This document shows, in pieces, positions 45,082 to 58,208 of a stretch of DNA of 64,000 nucleotides; position 1 is the first letter of the stretch, and every line of letters starts with the position of its first letter. Below the pieces are notes generated by a model. It saw only the letters and a list, made by a program, of their open reading frames with translations, was not told where the DNA came from and made no database searches. The position numbers were made by a program, and so were the translations under genes. Source of the stretch: Myoxocephalus aenaeus (lineage: Eukaryota > Chordata > Actinopteri > Perciformes > Cottidae); assembly GCA_038501785.1 (NCBI GenBank), contig JBAMJR010000085.1:947001-1011000 (forward strand), given 5' to 3'.

Positions 45082-47159
45082 TGGTGGTTCATTTGAGGAG
45101 AAGATCCAATTGGACCTGTTGGTGGCAGCAGCATGAGGTCTGACGGATGAAACGTGTCCAGCCTTTGTCTCAGTGCTCTGTTATGTCACCTTTAACCTCT
45201 GGGTCATCATACTTCACACCGAGGGCAGTCAGACACAGCAATGCTGCGACAGTGCTAATTGAGAGCTACAACGGATATTGAAGCATTGGCAGAAGATAAA
45301 TAATACAGCAAAAAGCACAAGACAGACATGAGCGTTTCAGCAACGACAACGAGTCAAAGATAAAGCAGAGCTGAAATATTCCTGTTTTGCCATCAAATCA
45401 AAGTAAATAAGGGTCTGAAGATTACACTCTTCTTTTCTGTTCTTCCTCCTGGGCCGTCTGCAGGGAGAGGAGTCAGTCCCACTCTAAACTCTCTGTTTAT
45501 TTTCTGTAACGGATGGACAGCAGCCTTCAGGGTCAGAGGGCACCTCCTCACTGAATGTTTAACAGCCTCCCTCTCCCGTCAAATAGCTGAAATATGGATG
45601 CTTGAACAAGTGTAGATCACCCTGCGCCTCCCATGTATACAACCCCTGAGCCTCCGCGAGGGGCCTGCTGTGAGAAGAGAGGATACTCCCCTTTGTGGCC
45701 TTCCGGGAGCGGAGGGGTGGAGGAGAAGGATGAAGAAACAAAGACAAAAAGAAAGACAGAAGGAGAAAAAAAAGGAGAATGAGCTGCCAGGGCTGAAATA
45801 CTGAGATTGTTAGCGAGCCGTGCTAAAAGACTGGTTTTATAGCACCTCTCTGATTGGCTGATTTAGGACTCTTAGGCTTGCTCCAGCATGGAAGAATTTT
45901 TATCCAGGTCGTTTATACGGATTGATTTCACACTTAACCTCCTGGCACGTTAACAGGGACTCTGGAGGGCTATCCATCAGATCCATCTCTATATTAATGT
46001 GATATTAATGATAGGAGCTCTGGATCTTTATGGCTTAGGTTTGCTGAGGTGAATTCCCTCTGAGGTTGAAGCAAACGGACATAACTCTCTCCTGAGCAAT
46101 GCACGATGTCATCCCATAACTGAATATGTTGTTGTGATCAATTAATAATGTCTATTGATATAAAGAAAATATTACTGGTGTGGGGATAGGCTTGTAAAAT
46201 GCATTCGCTATGATTGATAGATCTCTTCTCCTCTCTTCTCTTCTCTTCTCCTCCTTTCTGTCTTATAAGCCAGTGGAGCTGAGTGGTCAAATATTCTTCT
46301 ATTGATTGCCTAATAGCTGTGTGTTGTGTTTGCTGTAGTCCGGCTGATGTTGAGACTCGCTGCTTGTTCCAGACAGGCCTCAGACTCTCCGCTGAGTGGA
46401 CTCATAAAGGATAACCACACCAGCTCTCTGTCCATCTGTGCCTCAGTCTGCCTCAAACCAGATGAAGATGAAGGAGAAACTTTCTACTTTTCAGTGCAAA
46501 AGGCTTGATCTTACACGCCCCACTGTGTCCCTTAGTATATACAGTATATTTGGGGGAGTGTATACTGCGCTGTATTATTTATCATTTTTTTCTCATATAT
46601 ATAATTTTTTGCTTATTGTGTTTACAAATGTTGTTGTAATGAATTTTTCACCCAATTCAAGCGCTGTACAAATAAACCTGCATTGCTTTCTTTTGCTTAT
46701 CTTTTGTTTTATGTGACAATTATTGTTTTGAAAACAGACTTTTCTGACTTATCTGCTATTGTTGTTGTACTGTGGCGATTCTTGGGTTTTCTTCATTAGG
46801 TTTAGCTGCATTCTAGTTTGAATGTAGTCATGTCACAATGGCGTGCTATCTGTGTGACGTCTGCCTTTAAAGAAACATTTGAGTGAAGTAACTTAAGTTT
46901 GAATGGATCCACTGGGCTGTGTCGCCCTCCCCTTCCTCTTCCTTTCCTGTTCCCTCAGTCAAGAGATGAGACTGATCAGCTTGTGTCCTGCCATTCAAGC
47001 CTCAGGTTGGAGCTGTTGTTATACACTGTTGTGATTTCCACAGGGACAGTGGACAGTAGGAGACACACCGAGAGGCTCAGCGGCCTGCATGCTGCTGCCT
47101 GGATGAAAGGCAGATCAAACACTGTCTGTAAAGCCTCTCCGTACTGCTGCCCAGCACTC

Positions 47160-47217
47160 AGTGTGTGTGTGTGTCTCTGTGTGTGTGTCTGTGTGTGTGT
47201 GTGTGCGTGTGTGTGTC
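47160..47217. repeat. Interrupted (GT)n microsatellite
   Basis: GT units broken by CT and GC variants. Confidence 0.8.
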
Positions 47218-47451
47218 TCTTCTAGGTGGGATTGATGAGTGAGGAGGGCAGATGGCCTTATCCTTCTCTGTGGGGGCTGGTGTGAGGTTCCACTGTGGTC
47301 CCATGGGGCAACATATTCTGTCCTACTGCCCCCTAACACACACACTCACACACACCCCACATAACCCACAGCAACCTCCAAAGTAACCATCATAGAATCT
47401 ACTGTATACATGAGTCTCATGGGATCTATTATCTATCTATCGATCTATTTC

Positions 47452-47595
<144 letters not shown>

Positions 47596-49074
47596 TCATG
47601 TCCTTGCTCCTGTTTGAACTATTTAACCCCTGAAGGACCGCCGGGCTCTTCTTTTCGGCCAATTCATATGCAACAGTGCTGAGAGGAGTAAATCTGCTTG
47701 TAGGTTGACATCTGACATTGTCATTCGGGATGTTAGAAAGTGTTATAGGGTTCTTCTCCCCATGCGCTGCGCTTTACAATAGTTCTTGGTGTGCTATTTG
47801 TGTGTCTTTATGCGCAAGGCCTATTGTATGTACCCAACTGTTATTCCTGTGAGTGATGAAGCCACCAGTTTGGTGGCAAGAAGAGCATAGCTAGTTACAG
47901 TACTCCCTACCTGCCTCCCTCTCTCTCTCACTCTCTCACTCTCTCTCCTCGGTCTGAATGGCCCCACGTTTCTCGCTCCCCTCTGTCTGTGTGTTTGCAT
48001 GTTTCCAATTTTGAATACATTTCCAGAAATTGCAGGTTGATGCTGCCTCACAAAAAAACACGTGCAAATGTAGCATATGCTATGCTCCGATAGACTGAAA
48101 CCTTGTAATTCCCATGTGACAGTTGCCTCGTGGTTTTGGCTGCCCCTGTTGTGCCATGGTCTATTCTCAGGCGAATGTTTCTCTCGGTGGGGTAGAGGTG
48201 TTGAAAGGCCTCATACTTTAGGACGGTTGGACCACATGCTGCTATATACGACACTATTGGCCAGAGTAAAAGACACACACCGGTGCATGCTTGCATAAAA
48301 ACACTTGAGTGGATGAGTCTTTAAATTGAGAGATTTATAATCCATTTGTCACAGTCTTGCTGCTTGCAGTTCGAGGTGCAATTTATATTTCATAATACAT
48401 ACTTTTCAGAGATCTGAGGGAGATTTCAATGTTAAATGTGCACTTTCTGCCATTAAAAGAGGGACACCATGTGTTGTCCCTGAGGGGAGGATTTACAACA
48501 TATGGACACTGTACTCCTGCCACATGCACATCCATGCACAGATGAGGTGACCTCCCTGCCTCTAAAGATGTTAGTCCAACTAATCCTAACTAAGCATCTA
48601 ACTAAACACTTAGATGGAAACACTCACGTATGGCAGACATCGACTCCACACAGTCAAATAGAGGTCTGTTTGCTTTCTCTCTGTTACTGTCAGAGAGGGG
48701 GAGGAAGATGGATATGTGTTTGATGGTGTGTTACATATGTTTGACAAAAAGAATAGCTATTCCATATGCATCTTGTATTTGTAACTGTGCTATGAACAAA
48801 CAGAGAAGTGGGAGATTTCCACCCTCTTGAAGTGGATTAGCTAATAAGCAGTCTTGTCTTTTCCTCACCTCCTTCATTCCCTTCATCGCTTCTGCCTGGA
48901 GAATGCACAGTTACCAGCCACACAGGACAGCTGATGATTGATTTCCCCGTGGGCCATCATGAGAGTTCAGGAGTGAGCCACACAGTGCACTATAACCCTT
49001 CAAACCAAGCCCTTATGCACAAACACTCCAATGCAATGCACAACAATCTACAGTTGCATTGCCATATAGTTTTG

Positions 49075-49076
<2 letters not shown>

Positions 49077-49129
<53 letters not shown>
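49077..49129. repeat. (AC)n microsatellite
   Basis: About 26 AC units. Confidence 0.95.
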
Positions 49130-49131
<2 letters not shown>

Positions 49132-52100
49132 ATCATGAAGTGTTGGAGAGAGGGGGGCCGGTCAGCTACATGTCCATCAATAGCTGTCAGTCACATTTAA
49201 CAAAGCTAACAGAGACAAGGGAGGACAATCAGCTAGTTAGTTCCCTCCTCTTCTCATCACCATCTCACACTCTCTAATCACTGTTATACCGCCGCTCTAT
49301 CAAACTACAGTCTGATTTGGGAAGCCCACACCGTGGCTAAAAGAAGTTAGTGTGAGGCAACATAGGATGTCTCCTTTATATCCACAAGGATCATAACTTA
49401 CAGAAGTGTACATCCAAATGTCTTCAGATTTCTTACAAGTTGGTGGGGCTGCCTCTAAATTAGGACAATGATGGTGCAGCTAAGAGGGTAAACTGTCTTT
49501 TCTGTGTGTTAAACCGTGGCTAAAATAAAAAGGTAGCCATGCCTTGGCATAGATATTGAAACACATATCCATGTTATGTACTGGAACAGACCTGCAACTC
49601 ATGTGAAGCTTGGTACGGACATTTTTGTATGCTAACACGTTGATGTCAGGGTCAATATCCTCCTCTTTCAGGGTCTACTCCTTCCTTCCACTGCCTTTCA
49701 AAAAACAGTTTACACACAGGTTATATAGTCTCTGCTGCTATCACAGCTACACTCCTATTGTTCACGGGACAATTGACCGTGACCCCAGGCAGCTCCCAAA
49801 GGTCTGAATAGGTCAAAGGGGAGAAGAGGCTGGAAGGCCCTGAGGTGTGGATGCTTAGCAGCTACCTCGGGGCAGGAATGACTGTTTAAGCGCCTGATGC
49901 TTCACGATGGTGCCAAAAACTAGTGAGCGTAATGCTGAAAGGTCTTAAACCTGCTCGTCAAGGAGACAAGAGGCAATGATTCACCGGCATGTGTGTTGAC
50001 AGTGATGGAGATGAAAACTGTGAAGGATGAGGCGGGCACTGAGTGCACTACCACAGCTAAGAGTATATGTACTTCTGTTGTTGTTTCATGCTGCGTGTGA
50101 GTGTTCCTCAGTGCGCCGACTGTCCTCGTCTGTGAGGGTGTATGCGTGCTCTGCCACAGGGAAATAGAGTGTCTTGGCGTCTAAGCCGCAGCTCCCCTCC
50201 CCCACACCCCCCAACTCTCTGAGTCATGATGGCTTTTTGACAGTGGAGCTGGAAGACAAATGCTCCCCCGTCCTGCTGAAACATTCATGAAGCCTTAAGA
50301 CCCTCTCCTTCACCTAATGTACCCTAACAGACCGTTGTGGCCTCTCTCTCTAGCTTAGCACCACCTTAGTGCTGCTTCCCGGCATCTAACTTCTTAACAC
50401 CCCGCCACCACTGGTCATTTACGCCCCTTCAGCAGTCTGTTGGAGAGACCTCCCCCTGGCAAGTTTCCTGAGCAAACAAAGGATTGCTGCAGCACAATTA
50501 GCCCAAGACATCCATGAAATCAAGCTGCAGGTATGAGGTTGGTATGCACATGTCTCGGCTGACTTTGTCGTATGCTTCCAGTGTCATGTTGTTTCCCTTC
50601 CTTTTTTTTTCCTCTCCTTCACGTGTGGTCATTCGCGGTCTTTGTAATTTGACTCCTGAGGGGTGCATTGATCTGTTAAGATTGTCACTTTAAAAAAAAG
50701 CTCCATTAGGGTTTAAGGTTTGACAGTTGATATCAACATCCTCAAGTGTTGGGACACGTATAGAATCACCGTGACCCACCGAGCGGGGGAAATAAAGGTT
50801 GCAGGGTGGATGAGAACCTTTAAGATAGAGAGTGGAAAAAGTAAGACCAGGTGACTATTTTACTTTTTTTCCCCAAGCCTGACACAAGACTAAAGTCAAT
50901 AATAAAAAAAAGCAGACATAAAGAATTGCTCCCTGTATTTGGCAGAGTGACCTCAGCTTGTCATTGGGACTGGACACTGCGTCCTCTGTGTGTGTCCACC
51001 CTGTGTGGGTCCACAGGGAGATCTGACCCAAGCAGTGTGTTTTACTATTCTCCTGGCCTCCCCACTGTGTTTACCTCTCCGTGGTAAAAATGCCATATGC
51101 TAAATGGGCTTGTATTACGGCTCTGGTTACCAAGCGGTCCGTCTGCCCCACACACACACTCCAACATCAAGCAGAATGGATATCTAAGCCATATCCAAGC
51201 CTATAAAGTGGAGCTCCATTGATCTGTTTATGCTTTTTTAACAATCTCCCAACACATGAGATTCATCTCGGCCACAGACAATCTTCTGATGGTCATTGAT
51301 TCATCTGGTAACACCAGGCCAATTAATTAGAGGTGGCAGTCATTGCTGCTTTTCGTAGTCAATCATTATCGAAGCAATATAAGTTACCCTGTGGCATTTT
51401 CCATTTCAATAATGCAATAATGCAACTCCATGCCATTTGTTTTATATTAACTAAATATTCAATACTTAAGAAAGACATAAACCCTCACTTAATACAAACT
51501 ACACATCCCAGACTACTTTATTGACGATGTTCTTATTGACTGAGGTAATAGAAGTCACAGTGGATGGCTCAGACTCAAGATACGGTAAGAGTCAGCCCAT
51601 ATTTCTGATAATGTACAATTATCAGAGGAAAACTGCAGAGCTCTGCAAGTATTTTCTTCACTTCAGGATTTAGTGCAGCCTGCTAAGTGTCCACACTCTG
51701 GGTATAACACGTATCCCTATAGCTTTCTTTAATGGACTTTGTGAAATAGACTTTGTGTCAACCACCTTTTCCATACAAATCTTAACCAAAAATATATCAA
51801 AGCTTCCTCAAATATATGCAAACAACAAAGTTTCTAATGCACAAGTGAAACAGTGATTTAACAACAACAGATATGTTATTGTTGAATATATTTTAAATCT
51901 ACTGCAGTATTCTTTAAATGTAGAATTGTTTTTATATGTATTGTCCTTGTTAAATAAATTACAAGTAAGAAGGACAATGCACTTTTTGAATTAATCCATA
52001 TATTTGCACAAGATCAAACCTAATGTTTATACAAAGTGTTTTATTTTGCTTAGTCCACTCCAAAAAACACAAACTAAAGTTGTGATGATCTTTATTTTTC

Positions 52101-55100
52101 TTAAACACAAATCTAAACATAGTGAGCTTGCAAGGGAAAAGAAAGGAGTGGAGCACGCTGATTGCTTTGCAGTCTTTAATTTTGCAAACAGACTAACATT
52201 TCACAAATACAACAGTGGGCTGTGGCAACGCCCATTTTTGAATCCACTATCCAATCAATTTGAAATCCTGTTGAAGCAATTATCCAATAGAAATTACTCA
52301 CTTGTTGTAGGTTGAGTATATGTGTGTTTGCATTTTTGTCTTTGTTCTCTCTGACTCTAATGAAGACACAGTAATGTGGACATTTTCGGCCGATTGCCCA
52401 ATTAAAGGCAAATACTCAGTCAGGAAATTCCTGCCCTTTCTTTTCCCTTTATCTGTACTTGACCTGAGAGTCACCGGATTTAGCTGAATGCTGCTGGAAG
52501 CTGCGCGGAGAACTCTGTTTCAATTAAACCTAGTGAGACCTTTAGCGCCCACTGAATTCCTGCATTAGCACCCCATCATTGCATCATTTTTAGATCCAAC
52601 TCTGGTCCTTCTCTCCAACCTCTCAGACTTAGCTCCGCTGCCACGCCACTCTGTAAACTCCAGCAGCAGATCAATGCCTCTGAAATGGAGCCGACCTACA
52701 GTCACATTAATGGTGCGCATCATCTTTAAAGGGCTCTTCCCAGAAGACTTTCCTGCTCACACTCTCACACATGCTCCAAACACAACAGCCAGCAGAGGGG
52801 AAACAAAGGTCAATACGGGCCATCCTGCACCAAGTCTTGTTTAGCCTAGCCAGGCCTGCTAACAGTTACAAGCTTACATTACAAAGTCCTGTTCATTAAG
52901 GACCCTGACAAAACCAGAGATAGTTCTCAGACACAAGGGCGTATGGGCTGGGGTATCGTATGAGCTGCATCTTCTCTGCAACAGGAAGCATCTGTTTTCT
53001 CGACATGAAAAATGAATCAAACACCTTTCAGCTCTCTTGTGTGTGTGTATCACTGACCACAATACATCAATACTGGAACCTCTTACCATGAAAGATTGAA
53101 TTTACAGCACAAAAAATGATCAATATCGGAATGTGAAGAGAGAAAAACGTCTTTTTCTTTTTTTCTTTCTTCTCTGTGGCTCCAGGGTGCAGACAGACAC
53201 ATGGCACCTTCCTCTGTCATAATCTCCTATTCAAAGGCTTATCAGTTAAGATGTCACCTTCAAACAATATCTGTTCAGTGCTGTATGGGCTACAACATGC
53301 TGGCTGATTCCATTGGAGGTCAAATTAGCTTCAATGATGAGCCTCTGGTTTGTAAAGGGCCTGGTGGAGCTGAAAGCCCTCCTCGGGGGAATAGGGTTTA
53401 GATGTAACCCTGCTTCATCCGCTGGGCCCTGGATACTGTCAGAAGGCCTCCTGTGTGTAGTGGGAGCTAATGTATGAGGGGCGTCCTCAGTGGGTGATAC
53501 AAACAGTAAAAGAGCTCCAAAACAATGTGAAGCCGAAATATCTTTTTTAATTGACACTGCTTAACAGAAACATAGAAAAGACAATCTTTAGAGAAATAGA
53601 ATTAAAATGTTCGATGCACACTGTCAACTCTTTATCGTTATTGCTGAACATGATGACCATGATGTGTAAAAAATAGATAACTCAACGTATTGTCTGATGT
53701 GTTGGCCGAAAGAATGCCAAAGTTAAGAAGTGCTGCTCAAAGTCAGATTAACACCCAAAACGTTATCTTTTTTTAAGACACTTCAGACAAATATCTAGGG
53801 GAATTTTGACTTTCCATTCAAATTCTCTCCATGTCAAGCTCTTTTTTTTTACCCTATATTTGCTGATTTAATAAGCATCGCATGATTTATTTCAACCTCA
53901 AGAATTGAATATGTTTGCAAAGGCAGCAATCTTTATCGGGAAACATCACAGAAAGACTGACTCTAACGGCTCTGCAACTGAAAGTAATCTGGAAAATCAA
54001 TCCTCCGGTGCTCCTCTCTCCACGGAGCTGCAGGATTGGTTACACACGCTAATCATGTGTGTTGATTTCATCCCTGCTGCCAGCGTGGAGGAGCAGCAGC
54101 ACAGCAGTTTCCTCTCTGTCCTTGCAGCGTTCAAGCCCAGCGCCTTATTGATCAGAACAAGTAAGTTAATAAGCTTTGGACTCATTCATCAGCAGGGTAG
54201 AGACTGGAACTGCACACGGCAGGCTTAATCAAGTCATCAGCGCCCGTCAAGCATGAACACAGTAATTAAAGGAAGAGGGAACATGGCGATGAGGAGAGAG
54301 GAGAAGAGCAGGGGTCTATAGGGTTCGCCTTGGAAAGAGATAGAGAACCTCAGTGCTCCATTTATAAAGCACATATTTATTTAGACAGTGGCCGAGGAGC
54401 AACACAGTAAGATCAATCGCTCTTCCATAAATAGCTCTCGCATTAATCCAGCCTCAGTTAATCAACAGTTGAAATACAATCAGCCAGGTGATCCAAACAG
54501 TGACCTGAGGACAGACGATTCATCCCGCCCTGAGTAGACCCTCCCCACATAAACAAGACAAAGAACAACAATCCCCTCCTCCCCTTAATGGCACACACAG
54601 CTGAGGAAGTCACCAATAATCACCGTCGTCATCGTCATCCTCGATATTTCACCACTGCAACAGAGGTGAGGCCAAAAGGGTGCAGCTCATTGGCCTTTCT
54701 TGGCTGACGGATGAAGCCGGCCAGAGTTACTGCAGCAGCTGTGAGCGATGATGCTCCTCTGCAAACAAAAGCTATTCGTCCTGTCTGGAGCAGAAGAGGA
54801 GAAAAGCTGGGAACGCCAGAATGAGCTACAGGCTCTGATTTAGAGGCTGAGATGTGGATCTTCGCTGTTAGCACAGAGGTAACTGTGTGAGAGTTATGCA
54901 AACTGGAGCTGCTCTATGAGGTCAGGGTCAGACAGCTGCGATAGGCATCCTGCTTCGGACGCTGTTTTATCGGACATGTTCCCTTTTTTCTGTCTTAAAA
55001 CAATACTCATAATATTAGCATACTAATATTTGAGTTAGTGTTCCTCTTAACTCACTCTTTAAACTGAGAATACAAATTGGAAAGCTGCAGATGTTGGTTA

Positions 55101-55729
55101 TCACTGGCAGGATTAGGCAGACTTTTGATCAGGGGTTTGATCTCTCCATGTTAGCCCTGTTGTTCTTATTAGAGTTTAAATAACAATTATGGTATTTTCA
55201 CATTTTGGTTGCATCTACTTCACTTCACTGAGAATTCTTCCACCATCGCATTGAGTGACGAACATTTAATTAATAACACAACAGTGGCATCCCTTTCTAA
55301 AAATCCACAAATAAAACTCAAACTCTCTGCGTAGCTAGATCGCTCAAAAGAAAAGTGAGAAAATATGTGGATTGAGCTTTTTAAAGAGACAGTTATTTGA
55401 CTTGCCACTTTACCTTATCAAGTGCTTCAATAGTCACTATGATGCCTCTTTATTCTCTTTTGTGTGTCATCCCAGCTTCACTCATGTGTTAATATGTCAG
55501 TGTGTGTAATAAGCGAGCAGCGGGCCTCACTCAGGTGCTCCTATCCCCCTGTGCCCGATTAGCCTTAAACCTGACCATTAGACTGTCCCTTCAACTCCTT
55601 AAAAAAAAAGTAAAAACACATCTAATGAAGGCAGCTCCCACACTCCCAGAGTGTCTATTAAATGTGACTGTTGTTGTCCTGTAACGCCTCTCTTCTGAAC
55701 GCAGAGCTCTGAACGGACAGGTGATTGTG

Positions 55730-55733
<4 letters not shown>

Positions 55734-55821
<88 letters not shown>
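55734..55821. repeat. (GT)n microsatellite
   Basis: About 44 GT units. Confidence 0.95.
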
Positions 55822-55822
<1 letters not shown>

Positions 55823-55984
55823 AGTGTATGTCGCCAGTATGGCTGCTGTGGTGAGGGAACTTTTTTTAAACTTAATTAGGATACCCTCTGAGGTCTACAA
55901 GTAACACCTGACTGCAAAAACAACATATCCATTAATCCGTCCTGTAGAAGACTATGTTGTGTGAACTATTATATTGTTTGACTT

Positions 55985-56130
55985 TTTGATGAATTTAAGA
56001 TAAGATAAAATAAGATTAGTCCCGTAGTGCGGAAATTGCAGGATTACAGCAGCAGTGCACACCAGAGAGACATAGTAAAACAATTAAAGTAATATAAATA
56101 AACAGTAAAAACAGTAATAAAAACAGTTAT
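55985..56130. repeat. Dispersed teleost repeat fragment (aagataagataa...agtcccgtagtg)
   Basis: The block aagataagataaaataagat, then tagtcccgtagtgcggaaat and tgcaggattacagcagc resembles a high-copy fish repeat I recall, probably a LINE or SINE end with an (AGATA)n-like tail. Family and orientation are uncertain. Confidence 0.4.
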
Positions 56131-56685
56131 AAACAGCAATAATCCACAATAGCAATCAGGAAGCCTGTATTCTCCAGTCAAAAATGACAGAAAGAAATAC
56201 ATCTGAGGGGATTCTCCTCCCGGTATCTGAATTGGTCCAACATCTCAACCTAAACTTTACCCTCCTCCTCTCCCTGGTGTCTCTAATCACACAGCACAGT
56301 GGACAGACTGAATACTGATCCCCCTCTGGGACTCAAACCAACAACCACAATCACAACCCGCTTTACAACTCATAATTAGCACAGGGAGCAGAGCTCCCAT
56401 TTGGATCGGCAGTATGAAACGCACACACACACAAAAAGTGTGTGCTTATAATCCTCCAGGAGCATACCATACGATGAGCCTGTTAACACATGTGCTTGAA
56501 CACACTCCCGCAGAGCAACTCAATTACAGCACGAGTCCTTCATAGATCTGTTAGCTTATCTGATAGCCAGATCACCTGATCGATAGAGAACGACCACAGA
56601 GGGTTTATTTAAGTCTGCCGATCATTAATGTGGGTCCAGCAGTGGAGATATGGAGCAGCAGTGGAGACCTGTTGAAGTGCTCCAG

Positions 56686-56799
<114 letters not shown>

Positions 56800-57486
56800 C
56801 TATGGTGTAAGATTGTGTAAGTTCTTTTGTAAGAAGGAAACTAGATTTCTCACTCTGCTACACTGCATAGGTAGAGCTCTATGTGCTAAAATAAATAAAA
56901 AACAATCCATCTCAGATAGCAATTGCCATCACTGTATTGATCCCCATATACTTATTGACAGAGCTATCTCTGACTGACCAGCATGGGATTCAATTAAAGG
57001 CACTGATGATTTCTTTTTTTCATCCACCTCTGTAACACCATCTCCCTCATTGCCTCACTGGCAACACTGTGCCTCCCCAATTAATAGGTAACTAATAAAT
57101 GGCATGAATGGCTGCTTGTTTCTGGTCACAAAGGGCCGTGATGAGAGGCAGCACACTCCAGTGTTTGCATTAAAGTGTCGTATAAAAGTTTGTCCCCATT
57201 GTGCGGCATGCTTCCTGGCCCACACCGGGGCTTACTGTCACAGGGCTAATTGTGCCTCCTTTTTAGTGCCTTTGTGGTGCAGCACACTTCTCTTGTGTGT
57301 GGGGCGGAGGGCGGTGAAAGAGAGGCGGCCTTTTGGAGGAGGTTTGGGGGTGGTTTCAGGGGAAAGGAGGAGGGCAAGTATTGGTAATAATGAAGGAGCA
57401 GGCACGTATGACCAACAATGGATCCCTTGGATTATGGTCCAGACAAAGACAGTGTTGCGGTAATTACAGTGCAAACACTGCTGCAT

Positions 57487-57493
<7 letters not shown>

Positions 57494-57570
<77 letters not shown>
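57494..57570. repeat. (GT)n microsatellite at the hAT insertion site
   Basis: About 38 GT units. The last bases belong to the 8-bp target duplication of the adjoining transposon. Confidence 0.95.
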
Positions 57571-57571
<1 letters not shown>

Positions 57572-57573
57572 AT
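57566..57573. repeat. Left target-site duplication (gtgtggat)
   Basis: Identical to 61943-61950 on the other side of the hAT element. 8 bp is the hAT-typical length. Confidence 0.93.
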
Positions 57574-57968
57574 CAGAGGTGTCAAGTAACGAAGTACAAA
57601 TACTTCGTTACTTTACTTAAGTAGAAATTTTGGGTATCTATACTTTACTGGAGTATTTATTTTTCAGACGACTTTTTACTTCTACTCCTTACTTTTTCAC
57701 GCAAATATCTGTACTTTCTACTCCCTACATTTTAAAAATAGCCTCGTTACTAATTCATTTTGGTTTGTTTTCATTCCGGCTTGTCCTAGCCGGATAAATC
57801 GCACCATCCGGATAGAGTGAATTTGATTGTGGTTGGATGAGAAGTATAAACATATACCATTCCGACGCCCTATTGGTTTTCTACGCGATGCACCTGAAGA
57901 CGACACAAATCAACCGTTACAAATCACGTCACTCTCCAGCAAGGACAGCAGAAAAGTATATTACAAAG

Positions 57969-58208
57969 ATGTCCGTGTCAGAGAACTCGAGTGAAATATC
58001 CCATTCCCAACCAAGTATCAGCGAGGAGGTTGATAGCCAACAAGACCAGCCAACCCTTGTACATCCCTGGCCGTACCTGGAAGAATTTTTCGAGATGGTT
58101 GGGTGCAAAAACAATTCATTTCGAATGCGCTGCAAGCTCTGCACACCCAAGTACCACGAACTAATGGCTTTCAAAAACTCGCCGTCGAATCTGAAAAAGC
58201 ATATTGAG
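57969..58208 (+). CDS. hAT transposase exon 1, BED finger
   Basis: Donor ATTGAG|gtaagg, phase 0. Encodes WPYLEEFFEMVGC and FRMRCKLCTPKYHELMAFK. Confidence 0.88.
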
